From NCBI RefSeq assembly GCF_002002865.1, contig NZ_CP019508.1, forward strand, positions 3,500,520 to 3,564,519: DNA of 64,000 nucleotides. The letters run 5' to 3'. How positions within the stretch are numbered: position 1 is the stretch's first letter; each line of letters opens with the position of its first letter. Of this stretch, positions 26,212 to 35,122 are shown in pieces. The notes under the pieces are model-generated. The model ran no database searches. It was not told the DNA's origin and saw only the letters and a list, made by a program, of their open reading frames with translations. The translations under genes and the position numbers were made by a program. The DNA comes from Brevundimonas sp. LM2 (lineage in GTDB: Bacteria; Pseudomonadota; Alphaproteobacteria; Caulobacterales; Caulobacteraceae).

Positions 26212-26412
26212 TCAGACCTCGACGAGGTCCAGACGGCGCTCGATGCGCTCACCCCGAGTTTCAAGCTTGTCCATGCGCTGGTTCATCCCGGCCATGTTCT
26301 CTTCGAGGCCGGTCATCCGGACCTTGATCAGGGTCATATCGTCCTTCACGCTCGACAGATCCTCCAAGATCTTGCGAAGCGTCGGGATGACGATGTCGGT
26401 GACCTCGGACAT
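26212..26412 (-). CDS. Small coiled-coil protein
   Basis: A 66-residue protein, MSEVTDIVIPTLRKILEDLS followed by a heptad-rich stretch (VKDDMTLIKVRMTGLEENMA, MNQRMDKLETRGERIERRLD). Leu, Ile and Met recur at positions a and d for at least five heptads, so a coiled coil is likely. No family or role is recognised. It is convergent with the small membrane ORF and divergent from the isoaspartyl peptidase gene. Confidence 0.6.
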   Translation of the reverse strand: MSEVTDIVIPTLRKILEDLSSVKDDMTLIKVRMTGLEENMAGMNQRMDKLETRGERIERRLDLVEV

Positions 26413-26447
26413 GTCCGGACCATACCTCTAACAGGGATGACGTACCA

Positions 26448-27512
26448 ATGCCCACGCTGAAGCCTCACGGACTCGCGCTGCTCGCCCTGCTGACCGTCGC
26501 CGGCGGAGCGGCGGCGCAGGAGGTTCCCGCCTGGTCCTTCGCCATTCACGGTGGGGCCGGCACGATCGAACGGGCCAGTCTGACGCCCGAACAGGACGCA
26601 GCCTATCGCGTCTCTCTGGCCCGGGCGCTGGAGGCCGGGGCCGCGGTGCTGCGCGACGGCGGCGCCGCCCTGGATGCGGTACAGGCGGCGGTCGAGCTGA
26701 TGGAAGACGACCCCCTGTTCAACGCCGGACGCGGCGCGGTCTTCACGGCGGCAGGGACCAACGAGCTGGATGCGGCCGTCATGAACGGCACGGACCGCAG
26801 CGCGGGGGCCGTGGCCGGCTTGATCACGACCCGCCACCCGATCGCGGCGGCCCGCGCGGTGATGGAGCAGAGCCCCCACGTGATGCTGATCGGACCGGGA
26901 GCCGACACCTTCGCGGCCTCGCTCGGGCTGGAGCAGGTTCCGCCGTCCTTCTTCTTCACCCAGCGGCGCTGGGATCAACTGATCCGGGTCCTGACCGAGC
27001 AAGGCCGACCCACCCCCCTGCCGCCCGCGGGCGCGCCCGGTTCGCCCCTGGGCATGGCGGCGACCGCGCCGGCCCCGCCGCTGGACGAGCGGAAATTCGG
27101 CACGGTCGGGGCGGTCGCTCGGGACAGTCGGGGTCATCTGGCGGCCGGCACCTCGACCGGCGGGACCACCGGCAAGCGCCCGGGCCGGGTCGGGGACGTG
27201 CCGGTCATCGGGGCGGGCACCTATGCCTCGAACGCCGACGGCTGCGCGGTGTCGGCGACCGGCGACGGGGAGTTCTACATCCGCGCCACGGTGGCCCGCG
27301 ACATCTGCGCCCGGATCGCCGCCGGCCAGACCGCGCGGGCCGCGGCCCAGGCGGAGGTCGACGACGCCCTGTCGCTGGGGGGATATGGCGGGGTCGTCGT
27401 GATGGACACCCGGGGCCAGCCCGCCTTCGCCCTGACGACTCCGGGCATGTATCGCGGGGGGGTGACCGCCGATGCCGCCGCCTCCGTGGCCATCTATGCG
27501 GACGAAGAATGA
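26448..27512 (+). CDS. Exported isoaspartyl peptidase / L-asparaginase
   Basis: A 354-residue Ntn-hydrolase. The N-terminus is a signal peptide ending GGAAAQ. The enzyme begins FAIHGGAGTIE, passes FNAGRGAVFT and LDAAVMNG, and self-cleaves before Thr219 in KFGTVGAVARD; the following STGGTTGKRPGRVGD and GDGEFYIR segments belong to the active site. It hydrolyses beta-aspartyl peptides and asparagine, here in the periplasm. A small gene of unknown role overlaps its stop by ATGA and is probably cotranslated. Confidence 0.93.
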   Translation: MPTLKPHGLALLALLTVAGGAAAQEVPAWSFAIHGGAGTIERASLTPEQDAAYRVSLARALEAGAAVLRDGGAALDAVQAAVELMEDDPLFNAGRGAVFTAAGTNELDAAVMNGTDRSAGAVAGLITTRHPIAAARAVMEQSPHVMLIGPGADTFAASLGLEQVPPSFFFTQRRWDQLIRVLTEQGRPTPLPPAGAPGSPLGMAATAPAPPLDERKFGTVGAVARDSRGHLAAGTSTGGTTGKRPGRVGDVPVIGAGTYASNADGCAVSATGDGEFYIRATVARDICARIAAGQTARAAAQAEVDDALSLGGYGGVVVMDTRGQPAFALTTPGMYRGGVTADAAASVAIYADEE

Positions 27513-27775
27513 CCGACGCCCCCGACGAACTGACCGCCATGGCGCAGGAGGAGCTGACCGCCGCCTGCGCCATGACCTGGCCCGAGCTGAAGCGGATCAC
27601 GCCCTGGGGCGACAGTTTCGAGGGCTTCGCCCCCTCCGGCCGCACCGTCGAGGTCGAGCGCCGCTACCTGTGGGCCCATGACCCCGAAGGCGCCATCGTC
27701 ATCGAGGTCGAGGTGCGCGACGCGGCGGCCCGAACCGGCGTCGAGGCTCGCGCCCTGCTGCACGCCCCGATCTGA
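27509..27775 (+). CDS. Hypothetical protein (88 aa)
   Basis: The ATG overlaps the stop of the isoaspartyl peptidase gene. The protein, with segments MTWPELKRITPWGDSFEGF, GRTVEVERRYLWAHDP and IVIEVEVRD, is soluble, acidic and lacks a signal. I do not recognise a family. Codon use resembles the neighbours and the coupled start supports translation. Confidence 0.6.
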   Translation: MTDAPDELTAMAQEELTAACAMTWPELKRITPWGDSFEGFAPSGRTVEVERRYLWAHDPEGAIVIEVEVRDAAARTGVEARALLHAPI

Positions 27776-27879
27776 CGCCGCCACCCACAACCTTCACAGA
27801 ACCGCGTTAACCTTTTCCGTCGCCAAGGCGTCGCGGTTGAGCCATCATCCGCTCGGCGAACGCCAGTTCGGGAGAAGGC

Positions 27880-28695
27880 ATGTATCCGTCGGATTTCAGC
27901 GCGGCCGAAGCCGTCTATACGCCCTCGGAGGGCGACCTTTTCCTGGGCGTGCCGCCTCTGCTCGCGCTCGCCTTGCTGCTCATTCTGCTGGCGGTGGCTG
28001 TCGGAGCCTATCTGATGGGGCACCGTCAGGCGATCCGCGCGGACGGTCCTGGCGGCGACAAGGCTCCGGATGAAATCCACAAGGCCATCCTCGCCGCCTC
28101 GACGGCGGCGATGGCGGCGTCCTCGGACGAGCTCAAGTTCCGGGCCCAGGCCCTGCGCACGGCCATCCATGATCATCTGGGGCCCGTCCTCGAGCTGGCG
28201 AAGGGTGTTTCCGGCCTGGCGAAGGCCCTGGACGACGCGTTGAAGGGCGAGAAGACGGAGCCCAAGAAGCCGGACACCCCGTCCCCGGCACCGGCCCCGG
28301 CCAGTCACGACGCCAAGGGCGCAGAGGGCTGCGGATGCGGCCAGCCCAAGGCCTGCAGCTGCGCCCGCCCGTCGCCGCCCGCGATCACGGTGACCCATTT
28401 CGTGGTGGGGGGCCCGCCGCCGGCCTGCGGATGCCAGTCCAGCCACAAGCCGGGCTGCGACCACGCCGCGCCCAAGACTGAAAAGCCGGCCCTGGAGGCC
28501 AAGGCGGACCCGGTTCCGATGACCGGCCCGGAACAGATCGACGCCCTGTCGCGTGCGGTGCGCCAGTTTCACGACCATTGGTCGCGCGATGCTGCACGCG
28601 TGCGCGAGCTTCGCCAGGCCCGCGACGCCCTGTGCCGCCTGCCGACGCCGCCCAAATCGGAGCCGCGGCGGCTCTCTGTCGGGTCCCGCAGGTGA
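27880..28695 (+). CDS. Membrane-anchored protein with Cys-rich middle
   Basis: A 271-residue protein. A single membrane helix (LLALALLLILLAVAVGAYLM, about residues 27-46) is followed by a cytoplasmic helical region, a Pro/Ala linker, a Cys-rich segment (GCGCGQPKACSCARPS, then ACGCQSSHKPGCDHA) and a helical end. Eight cysteines lie within about 45 residues, partly as CGCG, CSC and CGC, with His neighbours, a build that could bind metal. No family is recognised. It is preceded by a gap of 104 bases and followed by the fumarylacetoacetase-like gene. Function unknown. Confidence 0.7.
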   Translation: MYPSDFSAAEAVYTPSEGDLFLGVPPLLALALLLILLAVAVGAYLMGHRQAIRADGPGGDKAPDEIHKAILAASTAAMAASSDELKFRAQALRTAIHDHLGPVLELAKGVSGLAKALDDALKGEKTEPKKPDTPSPAPAPASHDAKGAEGCGCGQPKACSCARPSPPAITVTHFVVGGPPPACGCQSSHKPGCDHAAPKTEKPALEAKADPVPMTGPEQIDALSRAVRQFHDHWSRDAARVRELRQARDALCRLPTPPKSEPRRLSVGSRR

Positions 28696-28733
28696 CCGTT
28701 CCCTCCGGACCGAAAACCGCCTAGCCTTTCCGG

Positions 28734-29744
28734 ATGAAACTCGCCTCGCTCAAGCACGGCCGTGACGGCCGCCTCGTCGTCGTCTCCAGCGATCTCGCCT
28801 GGTTCACCGACGCCTTCCTGATCGCCCCGACCCTGCAGGCGGCGCTGGACGACTGGGCGCGCTGCGAGCCCCTGCTGCGCGCCCTGGCCGAAAGCCTGGA
28901 GCATGAGGCCGTGCCGCGCGGGCGCTTCCACGAACGCGACGCGGCCGCCCCCCTGCCCCGCGCCTATCAGTGGGCCGATGGTTCGGCCTATGTGAACCAC
29001 GTCGAACTGGTGCGGAAGGAGCGCGGAGCCGAGATGCCCGCCACCTTCTGGACCGACCCCCTGATGTATCAGGGCGGGTCCGACCATTTCATGGGGGCGC
29101 GCGATCCCATCCCCCTGGCCGACGAAAGCTGGGGCTGCGACCTGGAGGCGGAGATCGTCGTCGTGACGGGCGACGTGCCCCAGGGCGTGACGCCCGAAGA
29201 CGCACGCGGGCACATTCGCCTGGTCGGTCTGGTTAACGACGTCTCGCTGCGCAACCTGATCCCCGGCGAACTGGCCAAGGGGTTCGGCTTCGTCCAGTCC
29301 AAGCCCGCCTCGGCCCTGTCCCCCGTCTTCGTCACCCCCGATGCCCTGGGCGAGGCCTGGGACGGCGGCAAGCTGAGCGGAGCCCTGTCGGTCCAGCTGA
29401 ACGGGGCGGACTTCGGCCGCGCCGACGCCAGCGTCGACATGACCTTCGATTTCGGTGTCCTGATCGCCCACCTGGCCAGGACCCGGGATCTGGTCGCCGG
29501 GACGGTCATCGGCTCGGGCACGGTGTCCAACAAGGACGCGGACGGCGGTCCGGGCCGCCCCGTCGCCGACGGCGGCCTGGGCTATTCCTGCATCGCCGAG
29601 GTCCGCACGGTCGAGACCCTGGCCACCGGCGCGCCGGTCACGCCCTTCCTGCGCCATGGCGACACGGTCCGGATCGAGATGCTGGACGGCCGCCACCATT
29701 CGATCTTCGGGGCCATCGAACAGGTCGTCGCGCCCCTGGGCTGA
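28734..29744 (+). CDS. Fumarylacetoacetate hydrolase family protein
   Basis: A 336-residue FAH-family enzyme. The metal-binding triad lies in WGCDLEAEIVVVTGDVPQGV with the family sequence DLEAE, the fold core in VGLVNDVSLRNLIPGELAKG, and the C-terminal part in TVIGSGTVSNKDADGGPG. It could split fumarylacetoacetate in tyrosine degradation, consistent with hpd close by, although the FAH superfamily also includes other hydratases and decarboxylases. The start ATG lies where the protein's MKLASLKHGRDGRLVVVSSD matches relatives. Confidence 0.88.
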   Translation: MKLASLKHGRDGRLVVVSSDLAWFTDAFLIAPTLQAALDDWARCEPLLRALAESLEHEAVPRGRFHERDAAAPLPRAYQWADGSAYVNHVELVRKERGAEMPATFWTDPLMYQGGSDHFMGARDPIPLADESWGCDLEAEIVVVTGDVPQGVTPEDARGHIRLVGLVNDVSLRNLIPGELAKGFGFVQSKPASALSPVFVTPDALGEAWDGGKLSGALSVQLNGADFGRADASVDMTFDFGVLIAHLARTRDLVAGTVIGSGTVSNKDADGGPGRPVADGGLGYSCIAEVRTVETLATGAPVTPFLRHGDTVRIEMLDGRHHSIFGAIEQVVAPLG

Positions 29745-29804
29745 GCCGGCCTTGCCGGACCCGTCGGGGGCGGGTTAGCCTCTTCCGAACGGGGGGAGCC
29801 GCTC

Positions 29805-30347
29805 ATGACGCCGCAGGCATACGGGCCGCTGATCGGCATCGGCATCGCCCTGATCATCATCCTGTTCCGCAACCAGAAGCCGCGCCCCCTGCGCGTGCGG
29901 TATATGTGGATCGCGCCGGTGCTGGTCGCCCTGGCGGCCGGCTTCGGCCTGTGGGGCATGTCGATGGCCCCGGGCGTCACGCAGACGCCATTCGGCCTCG
30001 GCGCCTGGTCCATCCTGGCCGTCGGCCTGATCCTGGGGGCCGCCGCCGGCTATCAGCGGGGCCGGATGACGACGATCGAACGCGCGCCGGACGGCGGCCT
30101 GCTAACCCAGGCCTCGCCCCTGGGGATCATCCTGATCGTGGGCCTGATGGGCAGCCGGACCCTGATGCGGCCCTGGCTGGAGGCCCATGCGACGACCTGG
30201 CACCTGAACGCCCTGGCGATCCAGGACGCCTTTCTGCTGTTCGCCGCCGCCATGGTCATCACCCAACGGGTGGAGATGTATATCCGCGCCCGTCGCATCC
30301 AGGCCGGCCTGCCCGACGACCACGTCGCGCCGGCGCCGGCGGCCTGA
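29805..30347 (+). CDS. CcdC/DUF1453-type membrane protein
   Basis: A 180-residue membrane protein with about five helices (GPLIGIGIALIIILF, YMWIAPVLVALAAGFGLW, AWSILAVGLILGAAAGYQRG, LGIILIVGLMGSR, ALAIQDAFLLFAAAMVIT). The order and the RGRMTTIE segment suggest the CcdC/DUF1453 family. A GGGGGAG ribosome site lies upstream. Function is unknown. It is separated from the next, secreted TonB-like gene by 20 bases. Confidence 0.65.
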   Translation: MTPQAYGPLIGIGIALIIILFRNQKPRPLRVRYMWIAPVLVALAAGFGLWGMSMAPGVTQTPFGLGAWSILAVGLILGAAAGYQRGRMTTIERAPDGGLLTQASPLGIILIVGLMGSRTLMRPWLEAHATTWHLNALAIQDAFLLFAAAMVITQRVEMYIRARRIQAGLPDDHVAPAPAA

Positions 30348-30367
30348 CCCGATCCCGGAGGATCCTC

Positions 30368-31153
30368 ATGCGTATGAAGTGCATCAGCACCCTCATCCTG
30401 GTGGCCTGCGCGGGAACGGCGCTGGCCCAGGACGCCGCCGACGACTGGGAGATCGCGCGTGATCCGGCCATCAAGGCGGTGGTGGCGTTCATCCCCTTGT
30501 CCACGGGCCTGACCATCGCCTTCCGCTGCGTGGACGGCGTCTACGGCGCAATCATCGGCGGCCTGCCGGAGGTGTCACGATCCATCCGGACCCGGAAGCT
30601 GACGATCGGGGTCAACGATGAGGAGCCGGACGACACCACGTGGAACGTGGCGACGGACCGCACGGCCGCCCTGGCGGACTACCCCGCCTCCCTGGCGCGC
30701 GAGCTGCGCGAAGGCGGTGCCGTCAGCATCGTCATCCCCGGTGGCGCCGCGGGCGGGCGCAACCTGCGTCATAACCTGACCCTGCCCGCCTCCTCGGCCG
30801 CCATCGAAGAGACCCTGACCGCCTGCGGACGTCCGCTGGAGGATCCCCGCGACGCCCTGCTGCCGGATATCGCCGAAAGCGGCCTGCCGGACGGCATGAC
30901 CTGGGCCCGACAGCCGCGCCCGGTCTATCCCCGGAACACCTATGCCGAGGGCTATGCCGTCCTGACCTGCGTCGTCGAGCCGGACGGGCGACCGAGCCAG
31001 TGTCAGGTCGAGTCCGAGTTTCCGCTCGACGGCGGGTTCGGACGCAATGCCCTGCGGTCCGTGGATGCGGCCCGGCTGGTCAGTCCCGGCGAGACCCCCG
31101 GACAGTATGCGCCCCGGATGGTCGGCTTCCGGGTCGAGTACCGGATGCGCTAG
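30368..31153 (+). CDS. Secreted TonB C-terminal-like domain protein
   Basis: A 261-residue protein with a signal peptide (STLILVACAGTALAQ). The first domain (about residues 25-170) is unassigned; the last 80 residues resemble the TonB C-terminal domain: RPVYPRNTYAEGYAVLTCVV, PDGRPSQCQVESEFPLDGGF, GRNALRSVDAARLV. No transmembrane anchor remains after cleavage, so it is not a normal TonB. The gene ends in CTAG, shared with the stop of the opposing oxidoreductase gene. The function is unknown. Confidence 0.65.
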   Translation: MRMKCISTLILVACAGTALAQDAADDWEIARDPAIKAVVAFIPLSTGLTIAFRCVDGVYGAIIGGLPEVSRSIRTRKLTIGVNDEEPDDTTWNVATDRTAALADYPASLARELREGGAVSIVIPGGAAGGRNLRHNLTLPASSAAIEETLTACGRPLEDPRDALLPDIAESGLPDGMTWARQPRPVYPRNTYAEGYAVLTCVVEPDGRPSQCQVESEFPLDGGFGRNALRSVDAARLVSPGETPGQYAPRMVGFRVEYRMR

Positions 31154-32193
31154 CGCGCCCGCATCACCTGGGCCGAGAACCGCTCCATCTCCTCCTCCTG
31201 CGGCGACATCTGCAGCAGGACGAGGTCCAGACCGGCGGCCTCGAACTCTTCGATCCGTTCACGGACGGTTTCGGGCGTGCCGACGAAGCCGGGGCGCAGG
31301 CCGCGGTTGGAGACGCTGTATTCGCGGATCTTCAGCTCGCGCTCCAGCTCGGTCCCCGACAGCCACTGGTCGAAATTGGCGAAGCCGGCCGGCGGGGATC
31401 CGTCGGCCAGGCCGGGAATGGTCGTGATCCGCTCCAGCTCCCGGTCCGCCTCGGCCTGGGTGTCGCGCACGATGGCATAGCCGGCCATGCCATACGACAT
31501 CGGCGGCAGGCCGAAGGCCTCGCGCCGGGCCCGCATGTCGGCCACCTTGGCAGCGATGTGCTCGGGCTCGTCGCCGTGCATGACATAGGCGTCGCAATGG
31601 CGGGCGATCAGGGTCTTGGCCGCCTCGGACTCGCCGCCGGCATAGATGACCGGCCGCGGGCGGTCCGGCGTGGAGGTGGGCTTGGGCTCCACGATCGCGT
31701 CCTTCAGCGTGTAGAATTTCCCTTCGAAATCGACCCGCTGTTCGGTCCACAGACGGCTCAGGACCTGCAGCCATTCGGTGGTGCGGCCATAGCGGTCGTC
31801 GTGCTGGTCGAACTGCAGACCATAGCTCTCCGCCTCCTTGGCCCACCAGGACGAGACCACGTTCAGGGCCAGCCGCCCGTTCGAGATCCGGTCGATATTG
31901 GCCGCCGACTTGGCGAACAGGGCCGGCTGGTGGAAGTTCGGCCGCACCGCCACCATCAGCTCGATCGTCTCGGTGATCGCCGCCAGGGCCGCCGCCGTCG
32001 ACCAGGCGTCCAGGGCCGGAGCCTCGATGCCCTTGATGTCGTTCAGGTTCAGCTCGGCGATCAGGGTCAGGTCGTAACCCAGGGCCTCGGACCGCTTGAC
32101 CAGCCGGGCCATGTTCTCCCACGAGGCCTCGCGCTCGTCGGCGATGTTGCGCAGCCAGCCGCCGAAGACGGGAGCCCAGTATCCGTATCTCAT
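31150..32193 (-). CDS. LLM-class flavin-dependent monooxygenase
   Basis: A 347-residue luciferase-like monooxygenase related to the alkanesulfonate group. It begins MRYGYWAPVFGGWLRNI and carries IAELNLNDIKGIEAPALDAW, VAVRPNFHQPALFAKSAANI, GRLALNVVSSWW and PVIYAGGESEAAKTLIARHC, all typical. Such enzymes use reduced flavin and oxygen; the substrate is unknown. The ATG overlaps the stop of the ATP-grasp gene (ATGA), so the two proteins are made together, suggesting a ligase and an oxygenase in one small-molecule route. Confidence 0.88.
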   Translation of the reverse strand: MRYGYWAPVFGGWLRNIADEREASWENMARLVKRSEALGYDLTLIAELNLNDIKGIEAPALDAWSTAAALAAITETIELMVAVRPNFHQPALFAKSAANIDRISNGRLALNVVSSWWAKEAESYGLQFDQHDDRYGRTTEWLQVLSRLWTEQRVDFEGKFYTLKDAIVEPKPTSTPDRPRPVIYAGGESEAAKTLIARHCDAYVMHGDEPEHIAAKVADMRARREAFGLPPMSYGMAGYAIVRDTQAEADRELERITTIPGLADGSPPAGFANFDQWLSGTELERELKIREYSVSNRGLRPGFVGTPETVRERIEEFEAAGLDLVLLQMSPQEEEMERFSAQVMRAR

Positions 32194-33143
32194 GCTTCGC
32201 TGTCCTGGGCCCGCTTGGCCTTTTCCTCGGCGACGATGCCCTTCAGCCAGTCGACCAGATCGTCGTGCGGGTCGAAGCCCAGCACCTCGAGCGGTTTGGC
32301 GACGAAGTTGGACAGGCCGTTGATGTCGTAGAACAGCGCCGACCCGTCGCGATCGTCGATCAGATATTCGACGCCCCCGACCTCGAGCTCGGCCGCCACC
32401 GCCAGTCGCTCGACCGCCGCGACGATCTCGGGCGGCGGCGTGGTCCGCGTCATGGTCAGGGTCGGCGCCCCCGGCCGCACCAGACAGGCGTCGGCCGGGC
32501 ACAGGTCGAACGCATCGCCCGGGCTCTCGATGTCCAGCGCATACAGGAAGCGGCCGTTCAGGGTTTCGACCCGGGTGATCTTGCCGTCGCGCCGAGGGGC
32601 GTACTCCTGGATCAGGGAGATGCCGTTGATCCCCACCGGAGCCCATTTCTCGCCCGCCGCCTCGGCCAGGGCCTCGGGCTTCTCATAGCGGGTGATGCCG
32701 GCCCCGGCCCCGCCGATGTCGGCCTTGACCAGCACGGGGAACCGCAGGCCCTCGGCCGCCGCCGGCAGGTCGGCCTGACGGTGCACGACGCGCGTCGCCG
32801 GCCCCTTCAGGCCCAGCCGAGCGATCAGCGACATCTGCCGCGCCTTGGAGGTGTCGATGGCCAGGGCCGAGGCGTTCACGACCCGCGTGCCCAGCCCCTG
32901 CCAGTGTTCGAACAGGCTCTGGGCATAGAAGATCGGGTGTTCGGGATCGCGCAGGAAGGCCGACATGGCCACCCGGCTGAACACCACGGTCGCCGGGGCC
33001 GGGCTGGTCGCCGGGTCGAAGCTGTGCCCGGCCAACGGCACCTTCACATAGGAGACGCCGTGCCGGTCCAGCGCCGCGAACAGCGGCTCGAACCATTCGG
33101 GATGCTCATAGACGATGGCGAGATCGGGGAGGCGGTCGGTCAT
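32190..33143 (-). CDS. ATP-grasp ligase-like protein
   Basis: A 317-residue ATP-grasp protein. FPVLVKADIGGAGAGI is the phosphate-binding lid region, ISLIQEYAPRRDGKI and TRVETLNGRFLYALDIESPG belong to the central ATP fold, and VEYLIDDRDGSALFYDINGL carries the Asp/Asn residues that bind magnesium. Family members join a carboxylate to an amine. The N-terminal part (DLAIVYEHPEWFEPLFAALD) is a RimK-like pre-ATP domain. The substrate is not known. Its partner gene, overlapping at the stop, is the flavin monooxygenase. Confidence 0.85.
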   Translation of the reverse strand: MTDRLPDLAIVYEHPEWFEPLFAALDRHGVSYVKVPLAGHSFDPATSPAPATVVFSRVAMSAFLRDPEHPIFYAQSLFEHWQGLGTRVVNASALAIDTSKARQMSLIARLGLKGPATRVVHRQADLPAAAEGLRFPVLVKADIGGAGAGITRYEKPEALAEAAGEKWAPVGINGISLIQEYAPRRDGKITRVETLNGRFLYALDIESPGDAFDLCPADACLVRPGAPTLTMTRTTPPPEIVAAVERLAVAAELEVGGVEYLIDDRDGSALFYDINGLSNFVAKPLEVLGFDPHDDLVDWLKGIVAEEKAKRAQDSEA

Positions 33144-33296
33144 GAAAACGCAAATGCGTTACACCACGATGGAACGCAAGAGCCTCTCCCAAATTGGCAC
33201 CGTGGGTTGGGGTTCGCGCGAACTATGGCTTCTGGCAAAAATCGTCCGGGCTCAAGTAGCGCAACGCGCGGTAGCCCACTAAGAGTGCCCCTGCGG

Positions 33297-33381
33297 GCCC
33301 CGGTGGTGGAACTGGTAGACGCGCCGGACTCAAAATCCGGTTCCGAAAGGAGTGCCGGTTCGACCCCGGCCCGGGGCACCA
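33297..33381 (+). tRNA. tRNA-Leu (anticodon CAA)
   Basis: An 85-base type II tRNA with encoded CCA. Acceptor arms GCCCCGG and CCGGGGC pair, the anticodon stem-loop is CCGGACTCAAAATCCGG with anticodon CAA, a long variable arm follows (TTCCGAAAGGAGT), and the T arm GCCGG-TTCGACC-CCGGC is regular. Confidence 0.97.
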
Positions 33382-33475
33382 TCGCGACCCAGAAGACGCA
33401 GCCGGTCCAAACATCGCCGGTCGTGGAACTCACTCTTTTCCCGGACATTTATGGACCAGTAAGAAGGTCCACCCC

Positions 33476-33793
33476 ATGATCGCCCTGATCCTCGCCGCTG
33501 CCCTGTCCACCAACGCCGGTCTGGCCAAGACCTCGGACCGTCCGCTCGCGCCGGCCCTGCAACCCATCGCCTATGCGGCCTCGGCGGCCCCCGCCCCGGT
33601 CCTGGCTGGCGTGGCCGTGACCCTGGAGTGCACGGCGCATACCGACGGGCGCGTCGGCGAATGCAGCGTGCTGGGCGAGACGCACCCCGGCATGGGTTTC
33701 GGCGCGGCGGCGATCGCCCTGGTCGAGGGAACCGAGGTCGAGCCGGGCCCCGAGCCCGTTCAGTTCGCCCGCACCATCCAATTCATGCCCTAG
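33476..33793 (+). CDS. Small exported protein with TonB-like end
   Basis: A 105-residue protein with a signal-like start (MIALILAAALSTNAGLAK). The second half, VAVTLECTAHTDGRVGECSV and GMGFGAAAIALVEGT, recalls the small beta-alpha-beta pattern of TonB C-terminal domains and contains two cysteines that could pair. I do not recognise a named family. It starts 94 bases after tRNA-Leu and lies before the MFS transporter gene. Confidence 0.6.
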   Translation: MIALILAAALSTNAGLAKTSDRPLAPALQPIAYAASAAPAPVLAGVAVTLECTAHTDGRVGECSVLGETHPGMGFGAAAIALVEGTEVEPGPEPVQFARTIQFMP

Positions 33794-33871
33794 GCGTCGC
33801 GTATCTCGCAGTTGCGAAAAGTGAGGGCGGTGCCGGTTGCATAGTGGGACCCGGCCGCGCATCTGCAGCCG

Positions 33872-35122
33872 ATGACACAGCCCGACACCCCAGCCGCCCC
33901 CAAGGGGCCGGGCTTTCCTGAATTCGTCTGCATGATCGCACTGATGATGGCGATCAATGCCCTGGCCATCGACATCATGCTGCCGGCCCTGCCCGAGATC
34001 GGGGACGCATTGGGCGTGGCCAATGCCAACAGCCGGCAGTGGGTGATCACCGCCTATCTGCTGGGCTTCGGGGCCATGCAGATCGTCTACGGCCCGCTCG
34101 CCGACCGTTATGGCCGCAAGCCCATCATCCTGATCGGCGTCGGCGTCTATATCGCCTTCAGCCTGGTGGCCATGCTGGCCCCCACCTTCGAGACCCTGAT
34201 CCTGGCGCGGATCGGCCAGGGCATGGGCTCGGCCGCGACGCGGGTCCTGGCCGTGTCCATCGTGCGCGACCGCTATTCCGGCCGCACCATGGCGCGGGTG
34301 ATGTCGCTGAGCTTCCTGGTCTTCCTCGGCGTGCCGATCATCGCCCCGTCGCTGGGTCAGGCCATCCTGCTGGTGGCACCGTGGGAGGCGATCTTCGGCG
34401 TCCTGGCCTTCGCCGGCACCGCCCTGATGATCTGGACCAGCCTGCGCCTGCCCGAGACCCTGCACCCCGACGCCCGTCTGCCGATCCAGGCCGCCCGCAT
34501 CGCCAGCGCCTTCAGGGAGGCGGTCACGAACCGGATCTCGATCGGCTACACCCTGGCCATGACGGCGATCACCGGGGCCCTGTTCGGCTTCATCAACTCG
34601 TCGCAGCAGATCTTCTTCGACGTGTTCCAGGCCCCCGGCCTGTTCACCACCGTGTTCGCCTGTATCGCCGCCGGCATCGCCCTGGCCTCGGTCGTCAATG
34701 CGCGCCTGGTCGAGAAGCTGGGGTCGCGCCTGATCGGCCATACGGCCCTGCTGGGCTTCATCGCCTTCGCCGCGATCCACCTGGGCGTCACGCTGAGCGG
34801 CCACGAGACGATCTGGACCTTCGCCCTCCTGCAGGGCGGCACCATGTTCTGCTTCGGCTTGCTGGCCGGAAATTTCGGGGCCATGGCGATGGAGCCGATG
34901 GGCCATATCGCCGGCACGGCGTCCTCGGCCCAGGGCTTCATCTCCACCATCATCGGCTCGCTGACCGGCTTCGCCATCGGCCAGCAGTTCGACGGCACCG
35001 TCGTGCCCATGACGGTCGGCATCACCGGCTGCGGCGTCGCCGCCCTGATGTGCGTTCTGTTCGCCGAGCGGGGCCGCTTGTTCGTGGCCCGAAACTCTGA
35101 GCCCGCCTCCGCCGTGTCTTAA
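33872..35122 (+). CDS. MFS drug transporter (Bcr/CflA type)
   Basis: A 416-residue transporter with about twelve hydrophobic helices. The loop motif GPLADRYGRKP follows helix two, and helix one carries IDIMLPALPEIGDALGV, the signature of the Bcr/CflA subgroup, which exports drugs such as bicyclomycin and chloramphenicol by proton antiport. Substrate specificity cannot be read from sequence. The stop codon overlaps the opposing receiver gene in a shared TTAA. Confidence 0.88.
   Translation: MTQPDTPAAPKGPGFPEFVCMIALMMAINALAIDIMLPALPEIGDALGVANANSRQWVITAYLLGFGAMQIVYGPLADRYGRKPIILIGVGVYIAFSLVAMLAPTFETLILARIGQGMGSAATRVLAVSIVRDRYSGRTMARVMSLSFLVFLGVPIIAPSLGQAILLVAPWEAIFGVLAFAGTALMIWTSLRLPETLHPDARLPIQAARIASAFREAVTNRISIGYTLAMTAITGALFGFINSSQQIFFDVFQAPGLFTTVFACIAAGIALASVVNARLVEKLGSRLIGHTALLGFIAFAAIHLGVTLSGHETIWTFALLQGGTMFCFGLLAGNFGAMAMEPMGHIAGTASSAQGFISTIIGSLTGFAIGQQFDGTVVPMTVGITGCGVAALMCVLFAERGRLFVARNSEPASAVS

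Noticed and set aside
24912..29744. A single tyrosine-degradation operon from hpd to the FAH-family gene
   Set aside because: A minus-strand gene lies between, and several unrelated genes and gaps follow, so they are not one operon.
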